Source of the DNA: an uncultured Planctomycetaceae bacterium
Lineage (GTDB): Bacteria; Planctomycetota; Planctomycetia; Planctomycetales; Planctomycetaceae
Direction: 5' to 3'
NCBI GenBank assembly: GCA_943787265.1
Contig: CALSLT010000023.1
Coordinates: forward strand, 1 to 64,000
DNA: 64,000 nucleotides
The translations under genes were made by a program, and so were the position numbers. The notes under the pieces are model-generated. The model did no database searches, was not told where the DNA came from, and saw only the letters and a list, made by a program, of their open reading frames with translations. Position 1 is the stretch's first letter; every line of letters starts with the position of its first letter. Of this stretch, positions 44,044 through 54,800 are shown piece by piece.

Positions 44044-44991
44044 ATGGAAGCGATTCGGATCGCGGCGGCGCAGTTTGAGGTCAGGAATGCGGACAAGGAG
44101 TACAACCTGGCCGCGATGAGCGAACTCGTCGAGACGTCAGTCCAGCAGCGGGCCGACGTTGTATCGTTTCCCGAAGTCTGCATCCCCGCTTACTCGTTTA
44201 TGCGGAAGTCGTCTCGGGACGAGATTCACGATCTTTCCGAAGCCGTTCCAGATGGCTCAAGCGTCAAGCGTCTGATGGAAATGTCGGGTGATTTCGGGAT
44301 TCCGATTCTGGCCGGGCTTATCGAACGCGACGGCGACGAGTATTTCAATACTTATGTTTGTGTGGACGGCGACCAGCTTGTCGCGAAGTTCCGCAAGCTA
44401 CACGCGTTTATCAGCCCGCACATTTCATGCGGCAACGAATACGTCACCTTCCAACTGCGAGGTTGTACGTGCAGCATTCTCATTTGCTATGACAACAACC
44501 TCGCGTGCAACGTGCAGGCGGTTGCGCAGCTCGGGGCAGAAGTCGTCTTCATGCCGCACGTGACGTGCTGTCTCGATTGGCCGATTCCCGGCTCCGGTGA
44601 GGTGTCTCGGGACGTCTGGGATCGTCGCGACGAGGACCCAATTTCGGTGAGGCAGGAGTTTATGGGTCCGAAGGGGCGCGAGTGGCTCATGAAGTGGCTT
44701 CCCGCCCGCGCCTATGACAACGGCATTTATGCGGTCTTCACAAATCCTGTCGGCGTGGATGACGATCAGATCCGAAACGGTAACTCAATGATTCTCGACC
44801 CGAACGGCGACGTGATTGCTGAGTGCAATACTCTCGGTGATGGAGTGGTCACCGGGCTGTGCACACCTGAAAAGCTTGAGACTGCGATGGGGCGAAAGCA
44901 TCTCGCGGCGAGACGACCTGAACTTTATCGCGAGATTCTTGGAGCCGCTCATGAAAATCCGGTCATCGACCCAAGCTGGACCCTTACCTGA
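44044..44991 (+). CDS. Carbon-nitrogen hydrolase (nitrilase superfamily)
   Basis: A 315-residue enzyme. The catalytic triad is visible: E44 (VVSFPEVCIP), K118 (KFRKLHAFI) and C148 (ILICYDNNL). The family later shows GAEVVFMPHVTCCLDWP and GNSMILDPNGDVIAECNTLGDG. The ATG at 44044 (MEAIRIAAAQFEV) has GGCGAAG upstream and fits the family start; upstream codons open to 43972 show no similarity. It probably cleaves an amide or carbamoyl bond of a small molecule in the cytosol. The substrate is not evident. Confidence 0.93.
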   Translation: MEAIRIAAAQFEVRNADKEYNLAAMSELVETSVQQRADVVSFPEVCIPAYSFMRKSSRDEIHDLSEAVPDGSSVKRLMEMSGDFGIPILAGLIERDGDEYFNTYVCVDGDQLVAKFRKLHAFISPHISCGNEYVTFQLRGCTCSILICYDNNLACNVQAVAQLGAEVVFMPHVTCCLDWPIPGSGEVSRDVWDRRDEDPISVRQEFMGPKGREWLMKWLPARAYDNGIYAVFTNPVGVDDDQIRNGNSMILDPNGDVIAECNTLGDGVVTGLCTPEKLETAMGRKHLAARRPELYREILGAAHENPVIDPSWTLT

Positions 44992-45068
44992 TAACGCGCG
45001 ATGATCTCGTGCCTGGTCGTTCTTCGGGCAGACGTGTTGCTGTAGTCGTGGTTGGGAGTTGTCTGCCG

Positions 45069-46454
45069 ATGAGTTTTCCGGAATCAGTCACCAGCGGGGC
45101 ACGAACGGTCGTTGGGATTGCCGAGCATTTCGAGCAACTAAAGCAGGTCGCCAGGCCTCTGTTCGAAGCCGACGCAGCCAGCGAACGAGGATACTTCACG
45201 CCGACAGAAGACGAACGTGTCCGGCAGCTACTGATTTCCTACTGGCAATCTCGAAATGCCTTGATCGAAACGGTCGTCACGCTTCATCAGGCATCGTCGC
45301 GGGGTGGCAAACCGTCGGAAGGCACATTGTCGGATGATGATCGCGCGGCCGCGTTTCTTGTGGCTTGGTCCGGTGCTCTGGTTCTGGTCGATGCTGCACG
45401 GTTTCTGAGACGCAATTGTGAAGGTCGGCCGATCATTCTGAACAAGCTGAACGAACCAGAGCCGCACTTCGGAATTCCAGCGGGGACGTACGACCGAATT
45501 CAGTCGTCACTGACGAGGCCGTTTCACGCCTGGCATCTGTACCACGCTCGCGATTATTGGGACAAGAGGCAGTCCTTTCTGAGTGAACTTGTGGCGGGTA
45601 CGGAAGCGGAACCGTTGATCGAGATCGCTCAGCGGTTGTATTCAAACAACAATGTCGATTTGCAGCAGTATGCCGTCAGTCGAATGCGGACTCGTACGAA
45701 ACAGGCGAGGACTAAGGGCCGCGACCTGGTCGGGCGAGCGATGTATGGCCTGCAGAAAACCGTTTCGCGGTTGATCTCAGGCAAGTTCACTCACATCGGA
45801 CACAAGCCTCAGCTGCCGTCGGAGATTGCTGACCGGGTGCGTTCTCTGATCCGTCCGGGCGATATCTTCGTCAATCGAAAAGAGCACGCGATTACGAATT
45901 ACTTTCTGCCGGGCTTCTGGCCGCACGCTGCCTTTTACATCGGACAGACGGAGCAGCTTGAGCAGATGGGAATTGCCGAACATCCCCACGGGCAACCTCG
46001 CTGGCGACGGCTGCTCGACTGCGATTCCAACTGCAACGGGCGAGTTGTCGAGGCTCTCAAAGATGGAGTCAGAATTCGCTCGCTGGCGTCGCCTTTCGCT
46101 GCCGACGCAATAACGGTGATCCGTCCTCGGTTACCGGACGACGTCCTGAAAGAAGCGATTACCCGAGCCTTGTTCCACGACGGTAAACCGTACGACTTCG
46201 ACTTCGACCTGACTCGTTCGGACCGCCTGGTTTGTACGGAAGTCGTCTATCGTTCTTTCGAAGGTCTTGCCGGTGTGAATTTTTCATTGACCGACCGAGC
46301 TGGGCGAAAAACTCTGGCAGCCGAAGACCTCCTGCAAATGGCGCTCGCCGAGCAACACTTCGAAGTCGTCGCTGCGTACGCTCCAGGTTTCTCATCCGGC
46401 GTGGCGACAGAAGCCGCAGCCGCCAACGTTCTGCGAGCGACACTGACTGATTAA
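45069..46454 (+). CDS. YiiX/YebB-like NlpC/P60 family cysteine hydrolase
   Basis: A 461-residue protein. The N-terminal 250 residues are helical, of unknown function. The C-terminal part (about 260-440) is a permuted papain-like domain: RPGDIFVNRKEHAI, GFWPHAAFYIG with H286, and YDFDFDLTRSDRLVCTEVVYRSF with the probable nucleophile C389. Members of this group cleave amide or thioester bonds in peptidoglycan or lipids. No signal peptide is seen. The ATG at 45069 has GGGAG upstream and follows the nitrilase gene by 77 bp. Confidence 0.85.
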   Translation: MSFPESVTSGARTVVGIAEHFEQLKQVARPLFEADAASERGYFTPTEDERVRQLLISYWQSRNALIETVVTLHQASSRGGKPSEGTLSDDDRAAAFLVAWSGALVLVDAARFLRRNCEGRPIILNKLNEPEPHFGIPAGTYDRIQSSLTRPFHAWHLYHARDYWDKRQSFLSELVAGTEAEPLIEIAQRLYSNNNVDLQQYAVSRMRTRTKQARTKGRDLVGRAMYGLQKTVSRLISGKFTHIGHKPQLPSEIADRVRSLIRPGDIFVNRKEHAITNYFLPGFWPHAAFYIGQTEQLEQMGIAEHPHGQPRWRRLLDCDSNCNGRVVEALKDGVRIRSLASPFAADAITVIRPRLPDDVLKEAITRALFHDGKPYDFDFDLTRSDRLVCTEVVYRSFEGLAGVNFSLTDRAGRKTLAAEDLLQMALAEQHFEVVAAYAPGFSSGVATEAAAANVLRATLTD

Positions 46455-46784
46455 GCAACGCGTGGGAAGCAGGTTCCCGTTACAGCGTCACGCGATTCCG
46501 CCACGGGCCAGTGGGCTTCCCGCACGGAGTACGGGGCCCACTTTCAGGATGTTACGGACGCAACCACTTAGTATTGAATTGGAATACGGAGACCATTCGC
46601 ATAGCCGGCAAGTATCGACTGTTTTATTATCCAGAAGTCTAGTGACGACACGAACGGATCGAAGAACGTTTGTGACAACTCTGATTCACATTGCACGCCT
46701 GAGACATGCCAGGCGGAAGTTGCAAATTGCGTTAACTGTCTCTGGCCACGCCGGTCGGTTGCTTGAGAGAAGTTTGGTCTCTGC
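46455..46784. other. Intergenic region before the HEAT-repeat gene
   Basis: 330 bp without a gene. A hairpin with arms AGTGGGC (46510-46516) and GCCCACT (46536-46542) followed by TTC lies about 55 bp after the hydrolase stop and may be a weak terminator. The remainder (46550-46784) presumably carries the promoter of the HEAT-repeat gene; no clear -35/-10 pair was picked out. Confidence 0.4.
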
Positions 46785-49700
46785 ATGAAACACGACAGTC
46801 CAACTGAATCCAATGGTGCTCAAAATATCGCAGTGGCCGTCACACTGATGGTTGTCTTGTCGATCGTCAGTCTGCACTTAGGGCTCGGCCAAACTGAGCT
46901 CGTGCGAAAATCGGCAGCCCAACAATTTCGAGATGCTGGAAAGTACGGCGCCGCAGTTGACGCGGGACCGCATGTGCGAGTGACACTGGCTGGTGAATCA
47001 GCGAACGTATTCAGCAGCGTCACTAATGGGTTCGTTGGTTTTTCTGAGATCAGAATCGATGGATTCTGGATACGGCATCGAAACGACGATGGTCTGGTTT
47101 CATTGGCCGGTCTTCCTGGCCGAAAGCACTGGCTGATCTCCGGATCTGCGAGTGGTCGTGCGGTGTTTCCCGTCACGTTGCCTGTAGAAGATTCAGTCGT
47201 CGAGGCACGACTAAGAGTCCTGCCTGCGCGATGGGCCGATCTCGATGCCCGTCCAACCTTTGAGCCTAGCTCGCCACGCGTGGAATTCGTGTCAGATAGC
47301 GTTGAAACGATTGTCGTTGACGTTCGAAATTATGGTGACGGTCCACTGACACTTTTTGAGTCTGATGTCACGCTCGTGCTCCAGCAGCAACGTTTTCGAG
47401 TTTACTCTCCGGGAGTTGCTAGCAATGGTGCGACAGTTGTCGGTCTACCGGAACGGTCCGATTCCCTGACCGAACTGGCGGAACCTGCACCCTTGGTGAC
47501 CGTTCCTGCCGGGGAATCGCGTTCGATACGGATTCATTGGCCGCTTTGGGTTTCAAAGGGAATCTGGACGTTGCGGCTCGGTGAGTTGATAACTGAACCT
47601 GCATTTCCTGCGGCTACGCGGGGGAAAGTGCAGGCCCGTGTCGATGTTCTCAACTATGGCACACTTCCGGTCTCGTTGACTGAGCCGGGTGTCGTCATCA
47701 AGGAGCAGCTTGTTGCGTTTGACGATTCAGACGCCACGCAAGCAGAACCGACCGTAACGCCGAGCCTCCTCGTTCGAATGTTGATGCTGCAAGTCGCTAC
47801 GGACCGGTTGAAGCGGCGAGCTGACGCAATCGTTCAGCTGGGGACGATGGGGAAAGCGGCGGCCCCTGCTGCATCAATCCTCGTCGAGCAATTGGCGAGA
47901 ACGGATGACAAAGTCACCATCGGTCGAGGGACTTCCTCGACTGCCCTCCACACCGAAAAAGCCCTGCAAAGCATTGGTAGACCGGCGGCACCAGCTCTCA
48001 TCGCCGGACTTTCTCATGAGAATACTGATGTTCGTACCGCGTCGGCGCGGATTCTGGGGGGAATGAGGTTCGAACCTGCTGTTTCAATTCTGATCGAACG
48101 GCTCGGAGACAAAGATCGAAGCGTCGCGGGAGCCGCGTCGTCAGCTCTGAAGAACATTGGTGATGCCGCGTTTGATCAGCTTTTGAAGGTGTTGGTCGAT
48201 GGTTTGAATATTCCAGCCCCGACCAAACCGTGGCTCGACGGTGAGCATCCGGATCCTGATGACCCACTGACACTTCTTCGCCAGCAGCGGAACTACGCGG
48301 CTGGCGTTCTTGGAAAGCTCAATGATTCACGAGCAATCGAGCCGCTGATCGATGCTCTTGATCAGGACGACCGACTCTTTCGACGTTGGGCTGCCGTTGC
48401 TCTATCTGCAATGACATCGGAAGAGTGTCAGGCAGTGATCTCTCGACGCGACATTGTTCTGCGATTATTGGGGCATCTGGAGACTGACGATCGGCGGCAG
48501 CAGAACGAGATGATCAGTATTCTGCGTCATGTCGCAAAGGATGGACGTGAGCCGTTGCTGGCTGCACTCAAGAGCCAGGATCGTCGCATGCGGGTTTCGC
48601 TGTTCCGTGTGTGGATGTCATTTCGTGACGACGACGACCGAATCGTCCCGGCAATTCTCAAGCGCGTTGGGGGCACGACCGATGATGAGCGATCGCTTAC
48701 CGAACCGCTTGCCATTCAGGAACGCCTCAGCGCATTGAACGTCGTGTCGGGGAGGATGCTCCGTGAACAGAATTCGCCAAATCCGTTTTTGCCCATACTG
48801 CTTGGCCGTCTGAGCGATCCGTCGGCACAGGTGAGGGCAACTGCGGCGCTGAGGCTTGCCGACGTACCACATGAATGGAAAGCGGATCCGCGAGTGTTGC
48901 CCGAATTGTTGAATGCAATGGAAATTCGATCCGACGCTTCAACACGCAGCAACGTTATCTACGCGTTGAGCGAGATCGGAGACGCCAGATCCGTAATGCC
49001 TCTGGTGAGTCTTTTCAGTCAGAAAGAACAGTTTGCCTCTCAAGGAGACATTCCTCGAGACGAATTGAATGCGGAAGCGGTCAAACAACAGGACGACGAC
49101 ATACGAAAACGGATTTGCGACGCATTGATCAAACTGAAAGACAAGCGAGCGATTCCGGCCTTGCGTAGTCGGCGCGAGCTGAACGAACCGTTTGTCCTGG
49201 AAGCTCTGGGGAAACTTGGGGATGTTGATTCACTGCCGACCCTGTTGAAGCAGCTCGTGTCCGAGTCATACGACGTGCGACTTTCAGCGGCGAAGGCACT
49301 TCAGGGGACTCCTGATCCGCGGGCGATCAAGCCGCTTGCTGGAGCTTTGAAAAAAGCATCCGGAGGAGGGTTTACAAATCGAAACGTCAGTTCAAAGTCG
49401 CAAATGGCTCGCGAGTTGAGCCTGGCTCTGGCGGCAACGTTCGAGCCTGAAGCCGCTCAGATTCTCGTTGCATCTTTACGTGATAGCTCGCTCGAAATGT
49501 GGGAGGCTGATTCACGAACCTGGTATAGACCGCCCCTTGCCGACGCCGCGAGTCGAGATCCTCGGAGTTATGCAATTACACGGATGGGAAGTGTCACGGT
49601 CCCCTTTTGGGTTTCCGAATTAAGCCTTCCGCGTAGGGAGTCAACAGTACACCTTACGGAGGTCGCGAAACAGACCGGTGGTGTTACATCAACGAAAACT

Positions 49701-50759
49701 TCGCGAGAAGTCAGTGTTTGGGCGATAGCGAAATTGCTGCTGGAAGATGGCCTCGCCCCCACTGATTCTGCTGAGGCAGAGTCGACTCTCATCGCGGCAC
49801 TTAACGTCAACGAGCCGGCCCTGCAGTTACATACGGCGAAAGCTCTCGGCCGATTGAGATCGAAACCGGCCATCCCTGCAATGCTTGAACTCTTGAAAAC
49901 ATGTCGAACGAATCTGGGAACAGTAAATGATGAAGACCTTGCTGCATTTTTGCGGCGGGCCTCCCCATTTCAACCGGATCAAGACGGCGATGCTGAACGG
50001 CAGCAGGTCTTAGTTGAACTTCTGGTCGCGGTCACTCGATCTCTGACGTGGACTGAATCCAATGCGTATGCCGTCGAAATGGAGCAGCTACTTTCTCATG
50101 GTGCCGCAGACGTTCGAGAGGCTGCGATTTACGGAGTCGTCTCAGGCAAGCATGAAAACGCGGCAGAGCTGGTTGTTTCGATGTTGGATGATCCTGCTTC
50201 CAAGGTTCGATACACGGCGGCGAGACGACTTGGTTTTCTCGGAGATGCTCGTTGCGTGCCGGCACTGTTGCAACTGCTGGATTCCGAAGCCAGGCGGCCC
50301 AAGCCTCCCGCCAAACAACGGCGCAACGGTTTGATCGTGTTTAATCCGTCTGAACCTGACTCGCGATATCGCGTCATGTCAATGGCCGCTCAATCACTCG
50401 GTATGCTGAGGAATGTTGAGGCGAGCGATGCGATTTTCGAATTGACACACATCGACGACACGGAACTTCACGCTCATGCTGTTCTCGCGATGGTTCACTT
50501 GGGCGATGAGCGAGGAATCGATGCCTTCCGACACATCGTTGAAGGAACGGATAAGAAGCTTCGATCGAGCCTGCTGACGCGAACGCGACTTCTAGGATGG
50601 CTGTCGAACAACACTTCCTGTCCGAAGTTTACAGTGCCCACCTCGCAGGAAATGTTTCGGGACCTCACTACAAAACGGCTCTTCCCCTGCCATTCGCGGA
50701 AGAGCGGCCAGCATGCTGACAGGAGCGTCCGACGGTCAAACGATTTCGTGTCTGATTGA
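46785..50759 (+). CDS. HEAT-repeat protein (main part before a frameshift)
   Basis: 1324 codons. An N-terminal membrane anchor (about 9-32, IAVAVTLMVVLSIVSLHLGL) is followed by a beta-rich region (about 40-310). Then comes an array of HEAT repeats from about 330 to 1285 (APAASILVEQLARTDDK, RSVAGAASSALKNIGDAA, DSRAIEPLIDALDQDDRLFRRWAAVALSAM, KVRYTAARRLGFLGDARCVPALLQLLD and others). The genuine frame ends near 50676: after MFRDLTT the frame reads KRLFPCHSRK and 25 more unrelated residues, whereas removing one A of the AAAA run at 50676-50679 continues into the HEAT repeats of the next frame. The full gene is therefore 46785-51165, about 1460 residues. It probably acts as a scaffold at the cell surface. 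Confidence 0.85.
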   Translation: MKHDSPTESNGAQNIAVAVTLMVVLSIVSLHLGLGQTELVRKSAAQQFRDAGKYGAAVDAGPHVRVTLAGESANVFSSVTNGFVGFSEIRIDGFWIRHRNDDGLVSLAGLPGRKHWLISGSASGRAVFPVTLPVEDSVVEARLRVLPARWADLDARPTFEPSSPRVEFVSDSVETIVVDVRNYGDGPLTLFESDVTLVLQQQRFRVYSPGVASNGATVVGLPERSDSLTELAEPAPLVTVPAGESRSIRIHWPLWVSKGIWTLRLGELITEPAFPAATRGKVQARVDVLNYGTLPVSLTEPGVVIKEQLVAFDDSDATQAEPTVTPSLLVRMLMLQVATDRLKRRADAIVQLGTMGKAAAPAASILVEQLARTDDKVTIGRGTSSTALHTEKALQSIGRPAAPALIAGLSHENTDVRTASARILGGMRFEPAVSILIERLGDKDRSVAGAASSALKNIGDAAFDQLLKVLVDGLNIPAPTKPWLDGEHPDPDDPLTLLRQQRNYAAGVLGKLNDSRAIEPLIDALDQDDRLFRRWAAVALSAMTSEECQAVISRRDIVLRLLGHLETDDRRQQNEMISILRHVAKDGREPLLAALKSQDRRMRVSLFRVWMSFRDDDDRIVPAILKRVGGTTDDERSLTEPLAIQERLSALNVVSGRMLREQNSPNPFLPILLGRLSDPSAQVRATAALRLADVPHEWKADPRVLPELLNAMEIRSDASTRSNVIYALSEIGDARSVMPLVSLFSQKEQFASQGDIPRDELNAEAVKQQDDDIRKRICDALIKLKDKRAIPALRSRRELNEPFVLEALGKLGDVDSLPTLLKQLVSESYDVRLSAAKALQGTPDPRAIKPLAGALKKASGGGFTNRNVSSKSQMARELSLALAATFEPEAAQILVASLRDSSLEMWEADSRTWYRPPLADAASRDPRSYAITRMGSVTVPFWVSELSLPRRESTVHLTEVAKQTGGVTSTKTSREVSVWAIAKLLLEDGLAPTDSAEAESTLIAALNVNEPALQLHTAKALGRLRSKPAIPAMLELLKTCRTNLGTVNDEDLAAFLRRASPFQPDQDGDAERQQVLVELLVAVTRSLTWTESNAYAVEMEQLLSHGAADVREAAIYGVVSGKHENAAELVVSMLDDPASKVRYTAARRLGFLGDARCVPALLQLLDSEARRPKPPAKQRRNGLIVFNPSEPDSRYRVMSMAAQSLGMLRNVEASDAIFELTHIDDTELHAHAVLAMVHLGDERGIDAFRHIVEGTDKKLRSSLLTRTRLLGWLSNNTSCPKFTVPTSQEMFRDLTTKRLFPCHSRKSGQHADRSVRRSNDFVSD

Positions 50760-51165
50760 AGCCTGCCGCGATGAGGCTGATTTTGTACGACACCTTGCCA
50801 TTGGGTCGCTGCTGTCGACGTCGGAACCGAGTCGATTTGAAACACTGACTTCATTCTTAACGGACTCAAGTCCACTTTGCCGAGAAACGGCGGTCAAACT
50901 TACCCTGGAACTTAACAGCGACACGTCAAAACCTGTCACCGGTGCGCCTACGGTTTCTGAATCCGTGACTGACGTTGCCTCGCTTCTTCAAGATGAGGAA
51001 CCGACGGTGCGTAAAGCCGTGCTGGAGGCTCTGATTCAACTGCAGAAGATTGCCGCTGAGGAAGTCGGTGGTTACGCGGCTTCGATTCGTCATCTGGCGG
51101 TCACCGATTCGCAAGCAAATAACCGGAATCTCGCGAATCGCTTGCTGAGACTAATGGGCAAATGA
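50713..51165 (+). pseudogene. C-terminal HEAT repeats cut off by a one-base frameshift
   Basis: 150 codons from the first ATG, but the meaningful frame begins at about 50680 (NGSSPAIRGRAASMLTGASD). At least three HEAT units can be read (DEADFVRHLAIGSLLS, SSPLCRETAVKLTLELN, EEPTVRKAVLEALIQLQKIA), and the end is NRNLANRLLRLMGK. No independent ribosome site supports a separate start. It is the tail of the protein encoded at 46785. Confidence 0.8.
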
Positions 51166-51228
51166 CGGCAGGCAACCTCATGAGTGCAAATGATCGACAG
51201 AAACATCAACCGATGCTTGAGTCACATT

Positions 51229-51714
51229 TCAATCATCCACGGTCGTCGTTGATTCAGTCGGGTGAATCAGCACGTGTACTCCGGTCAGCGTCCAGCCGAG
51301 GGCGGACCAGAATTCCGTTCCGGTTGTGTTGTCGTCGTAAAGGCGGATGTTGCAGCCCGGGACGAATTCGGACAGTCTCTGCAGACACTCGGTGACGATT
51401 CGTTTTCCGATTCCACGCCCGCGGAAATCTTTAGTGACGGCAAGGTGCGAGAGGTAGCCTCGTCTACCATCGTGGCCACACAGCACGGCGGCGACGATCT
51501 GCGAATTCAGAATTGCAACCTGACTGAGGCCCACGTTTCGTTGGAGATAATACTCAATCTGTTCGCGGCAGTCGGACGGTTCGTGAAGCCCGACGCCGTC
51601 GGCCGCTTCCCACAGATTGCGGACCTCGTCGTAGTCTTCGATCTGCATCGGTCTGAGTTCTACAGAGGCGTTCAACGATGTTCTCCGGTCTTGGTTGGAA
51701 CTCTTACGAAGCAT
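51229..51714 (-). CDS. GNAT-family N-acetyltransferase
   Basis: A 161-residue acetyl-CoA dependent acyltransferase. The GNAT fold is clear: VELRPMQIEDYDEVRNLWEAADG at the start, VAAVLCGHDGRRGYLSHLAVTKDFRGRGIGKRIV (the acetyl-CoA loop is RGRGIG, about 110-115), and VRLYDDN-like NIRLYDDNTTGTEFWSALGW at the end. The substrate is unknown. It is transcribed toward the HEAT gene and divergent from the next PSCyt1 gene. Confidence 0.92.
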   Translation of the reverse strand: MLRKSSNQDRRTSLNASVELRPMQIEDYDEVRNLWEAADGVGLHEPSDCREQIEYYLQRNVGLSQVAILNSQIVAAVLCGHDGRRGYLSHLAVTKDFRGRGIGKRIVTECLQRLSEFVPGCNIRLYDDNTTGTEFWSALGWTLTGVHVLIHPTESTTTVDD

Positions 51715-51821
51715 CTATGCGAGCGATGAATCTCAACGGTGGTCGTACTTGACCGCGTATGAGTGAATGGTAATCTGAAACTCACCACGCAACGATCAAG
51801 TACGACGAAAACAGAATCCAC

Positions 51822-54800
51822 ATGAATCATCTGCTCCTGACACTGTTGATGGGCTTTTCGTTCGTTCTGTTTTCAACATCCGTCGATGCGCAGGAAGCGA
51901 ACGCTCGACCTGATACAACGGTTCGTAAGCCGGTCAGCTTCGAACTCGAAGTGCTACCACTGCTGGAAAAACGTTGTAACCGGTGTCACGAGCCGGGTGA
52001 GTCTCAAAGCGGACTCGATCTGACCAGAGTCGACACGATCCAGCGCGGTGGAGACGAACTCGGAGCGGGGATCGTTCCCGGTGATCCGGATTCGAGTCCT
52101 CTGATTCAAGTGGTGACTGGCAAAGCTGAGCCTGCGATGCCGAGTGAAGGCGATCCTCTTTCGAAGACGGAAATCGATCTGCTGCGCCGCTGGATTCAGG
52201 AAGGAGCGAAGGACGACTCGCAAAAGTTTTCACGTGAGGATGTTTACTTTTTCGAGCGTGAGATTCGGCCGGTGCTCTTTGCTCGGTGCTTCAAATGCCA
52301 CGCGGGAAACGAGGCTGAAAGCGGTCTGCGGTTGACGTCTCGGCATGGACTGTTGATTGGCGGGAGTCGAGGGGCTGCGGCTCTGCCAGGCAAGCCTGAT
52401 GCGAGTTTGCTTCTCAAAGCAATTCGCCATGACGGTGACTTGCGAATGCCCAGGGGCGGCGACCCTTTATCTGCAACTCAGGTCGCTGCATTTACTGAGT
52501 GGATCAAAAGGGGATTGCCGTGGCCGCGAGATCAGGCGGTGATCGCTCGTGAGAAACTGTTCACAATCAGCGACGCCGACCGAAATCACTGGGCCTTCAA
52601 ACCGTTGCCTGAAATGTTGCCAGCAGACTGGAGTATCGATCGGACTCTGCAGAAACGTCATCGATCGGCAGGATTGGAACCAACGTCGGAAGCAGACCGG
52701 CATCGACTTCTTCGTCGCGTGACGTACGACCTGATTGGCTATCCACCAACTTCCGACGAGATTGCTGACTTCGTTAATGATGAATCGTCGGACGCGTTTG
52801 CGAAGGTCGTGAACAGGCTTCTTGCGTCGGCACAGTTTGGCTGGCGATGGGGCAGGCACTGGCTTGACTACACACGGAACGGTGCAAATGGTCTTCCGAA
52901 TCGCGGGCCGGCATTCGATTCGCAACGTTACGCGGCATGGGTGACGAAATGCTTTAATGAAGACAGGCCGTGGGACTGGTTCGCGAAAGTGCACCTGGCC
53001 GGTGATCGAATGCCCGCATTTGACGGGACGGACTTTTCGATCGATCAGGCACTTGCGGCCACCGTGCCGCTCAACGGTCCTCGGACGTTCCAGGAAATGT
53101 CGACGGACACTTTTGTTCTGATGGACAAGCTGGATGAAAGCATCGAATTCATGGGCCGCTCGCTGATGGGCATCAGCCTTGAATGCGCGAGGTGTCATGA
53201 TCACAAGTTCGATCCGATCTCGCAGAACGACTACTACTCGTTGCTCGGATTCTTTCAAAGCAGTTCGTTCGGGCCGGTGCCGGCCGATGTGAAAAGTCGT
53301 GCCGAAGCTGACGCCGCTGTGTCAAAACACCGAAAGCTGCTTCGCCAACAGGCAACGTTGAGTGGCATGATCCGGCGGGCGTCGATCAAATTGAATGTCG
53401 GCGGTGGAGGCCTGACTCGAAAATGGGAAGCGGCACGTCAAGCCGTTCTTGCCCCGGAAGAGAAACGTCTGCTGGAGTTGGAGCTGGAAATTCTGGAAGC
53501 GGAACTGAAACAGGCCAAACGATCGGGAATGAAGCGGCTCGTTTCCGATCTGACCGAGACGTTGGGTGAGCGAAGGGCGGTGCTCCAGAATTTTAAGCCT
53601 CGACACTTTTACGTGGTTTCGATCAAAGAACTTGGATACTTCATCCACGGCCACAAGACAGAACTCGGTCTGATCAAACGCGCGACCGAAGCGGGACTCA
53701 CCGAACTGGTGCCGAAGATTCAGGAACAGGATCAGTTCTGGCTAGATGAGATGTCGAGGTTTCGCGAGCGACAGCGGTTTGGAGGCTATGCGAAGTCAGA
53801 TCCCGAAGCTGCAGAACTGGCGAAGTGGGATGATCAACTGAAAGAGATCGCTGCCGAGCTGACCGCCAACTCAATCCAGCCGTGGAACAAGCCGGCCGGC
53901 AACGAACTGTTCGTTCGTTGTGAAGGTGGGCTGCGTCGTGCCGAAGAACTGACGCCGTTCGACGAGCAGGCAAAGGCGGCGGGAATTCAGTTCAACTCGA
54001 ACAATCCACTGCGCGGACTGTTTGCTCCGCCGTACATTGGCGATGCTCGTCTGCTGGAACGCGGCGACATTCTTTACCCGAAGCAACTTGTGCCGAGAGG
54101 TTTTCCGCAGTTCTTCGGTGACACTCAGAGCGAACTTAAACTCGAAGGCAGCGGTCGTCTGCAGCTTGCCAACTGGCTGACCAGGCCGGAGTCAGTGCAG
54201 TCTGCCCTTGTTGCTCGATCTGTTGTTAATCGAGTCTGGCAACACCTGTTTGGCGAAGGAATCTGCCGAACGCCCAAAGAATTGGGGCGGTTGGGTGAAT
54301 CGCCGGAGTTGCCGGAATTGATAGACGGTCTCGCGACGAAGTTCGTTCAGAACGAATGGTCCGTCAAATCGCTGATTCGCGAGATCGTACTCAGTGATGC
54401 TTATCGTCGGTCGTCCGTGCAAACGCCGAGTACGGCGGAGCATGATCCTCGGAATCGTTTGTTCGCTCGTCAGAATGTGAGGCGTCTGGAAAGCGAGGCG
54501 ATCATGAACACGATGGCTTGGCTTCGGCACGGCCAGCGTTTTGCTGATCCTCAAAGTCGAGACGCCAAACTGATGGCCGCCCCGCTGTTTCATCAGCAGT
54601 TCGACGGACCGACGAAGGACGACCTGATCGATCGGCGAGTTGCGTCGGTGTCCGCTTCTCAAGCATTGCTTCTGATGAACAGTACGAGCACGGCGTCAGT
54701 ACTCACGAGCACGCACATCCGACGTCTCAGTGGCGGTGACAAAGTTAGCCTCCCCGAATCGCTGAATGGGATTTATCAGGTTGTCCTTCAGCGGCCGCCA

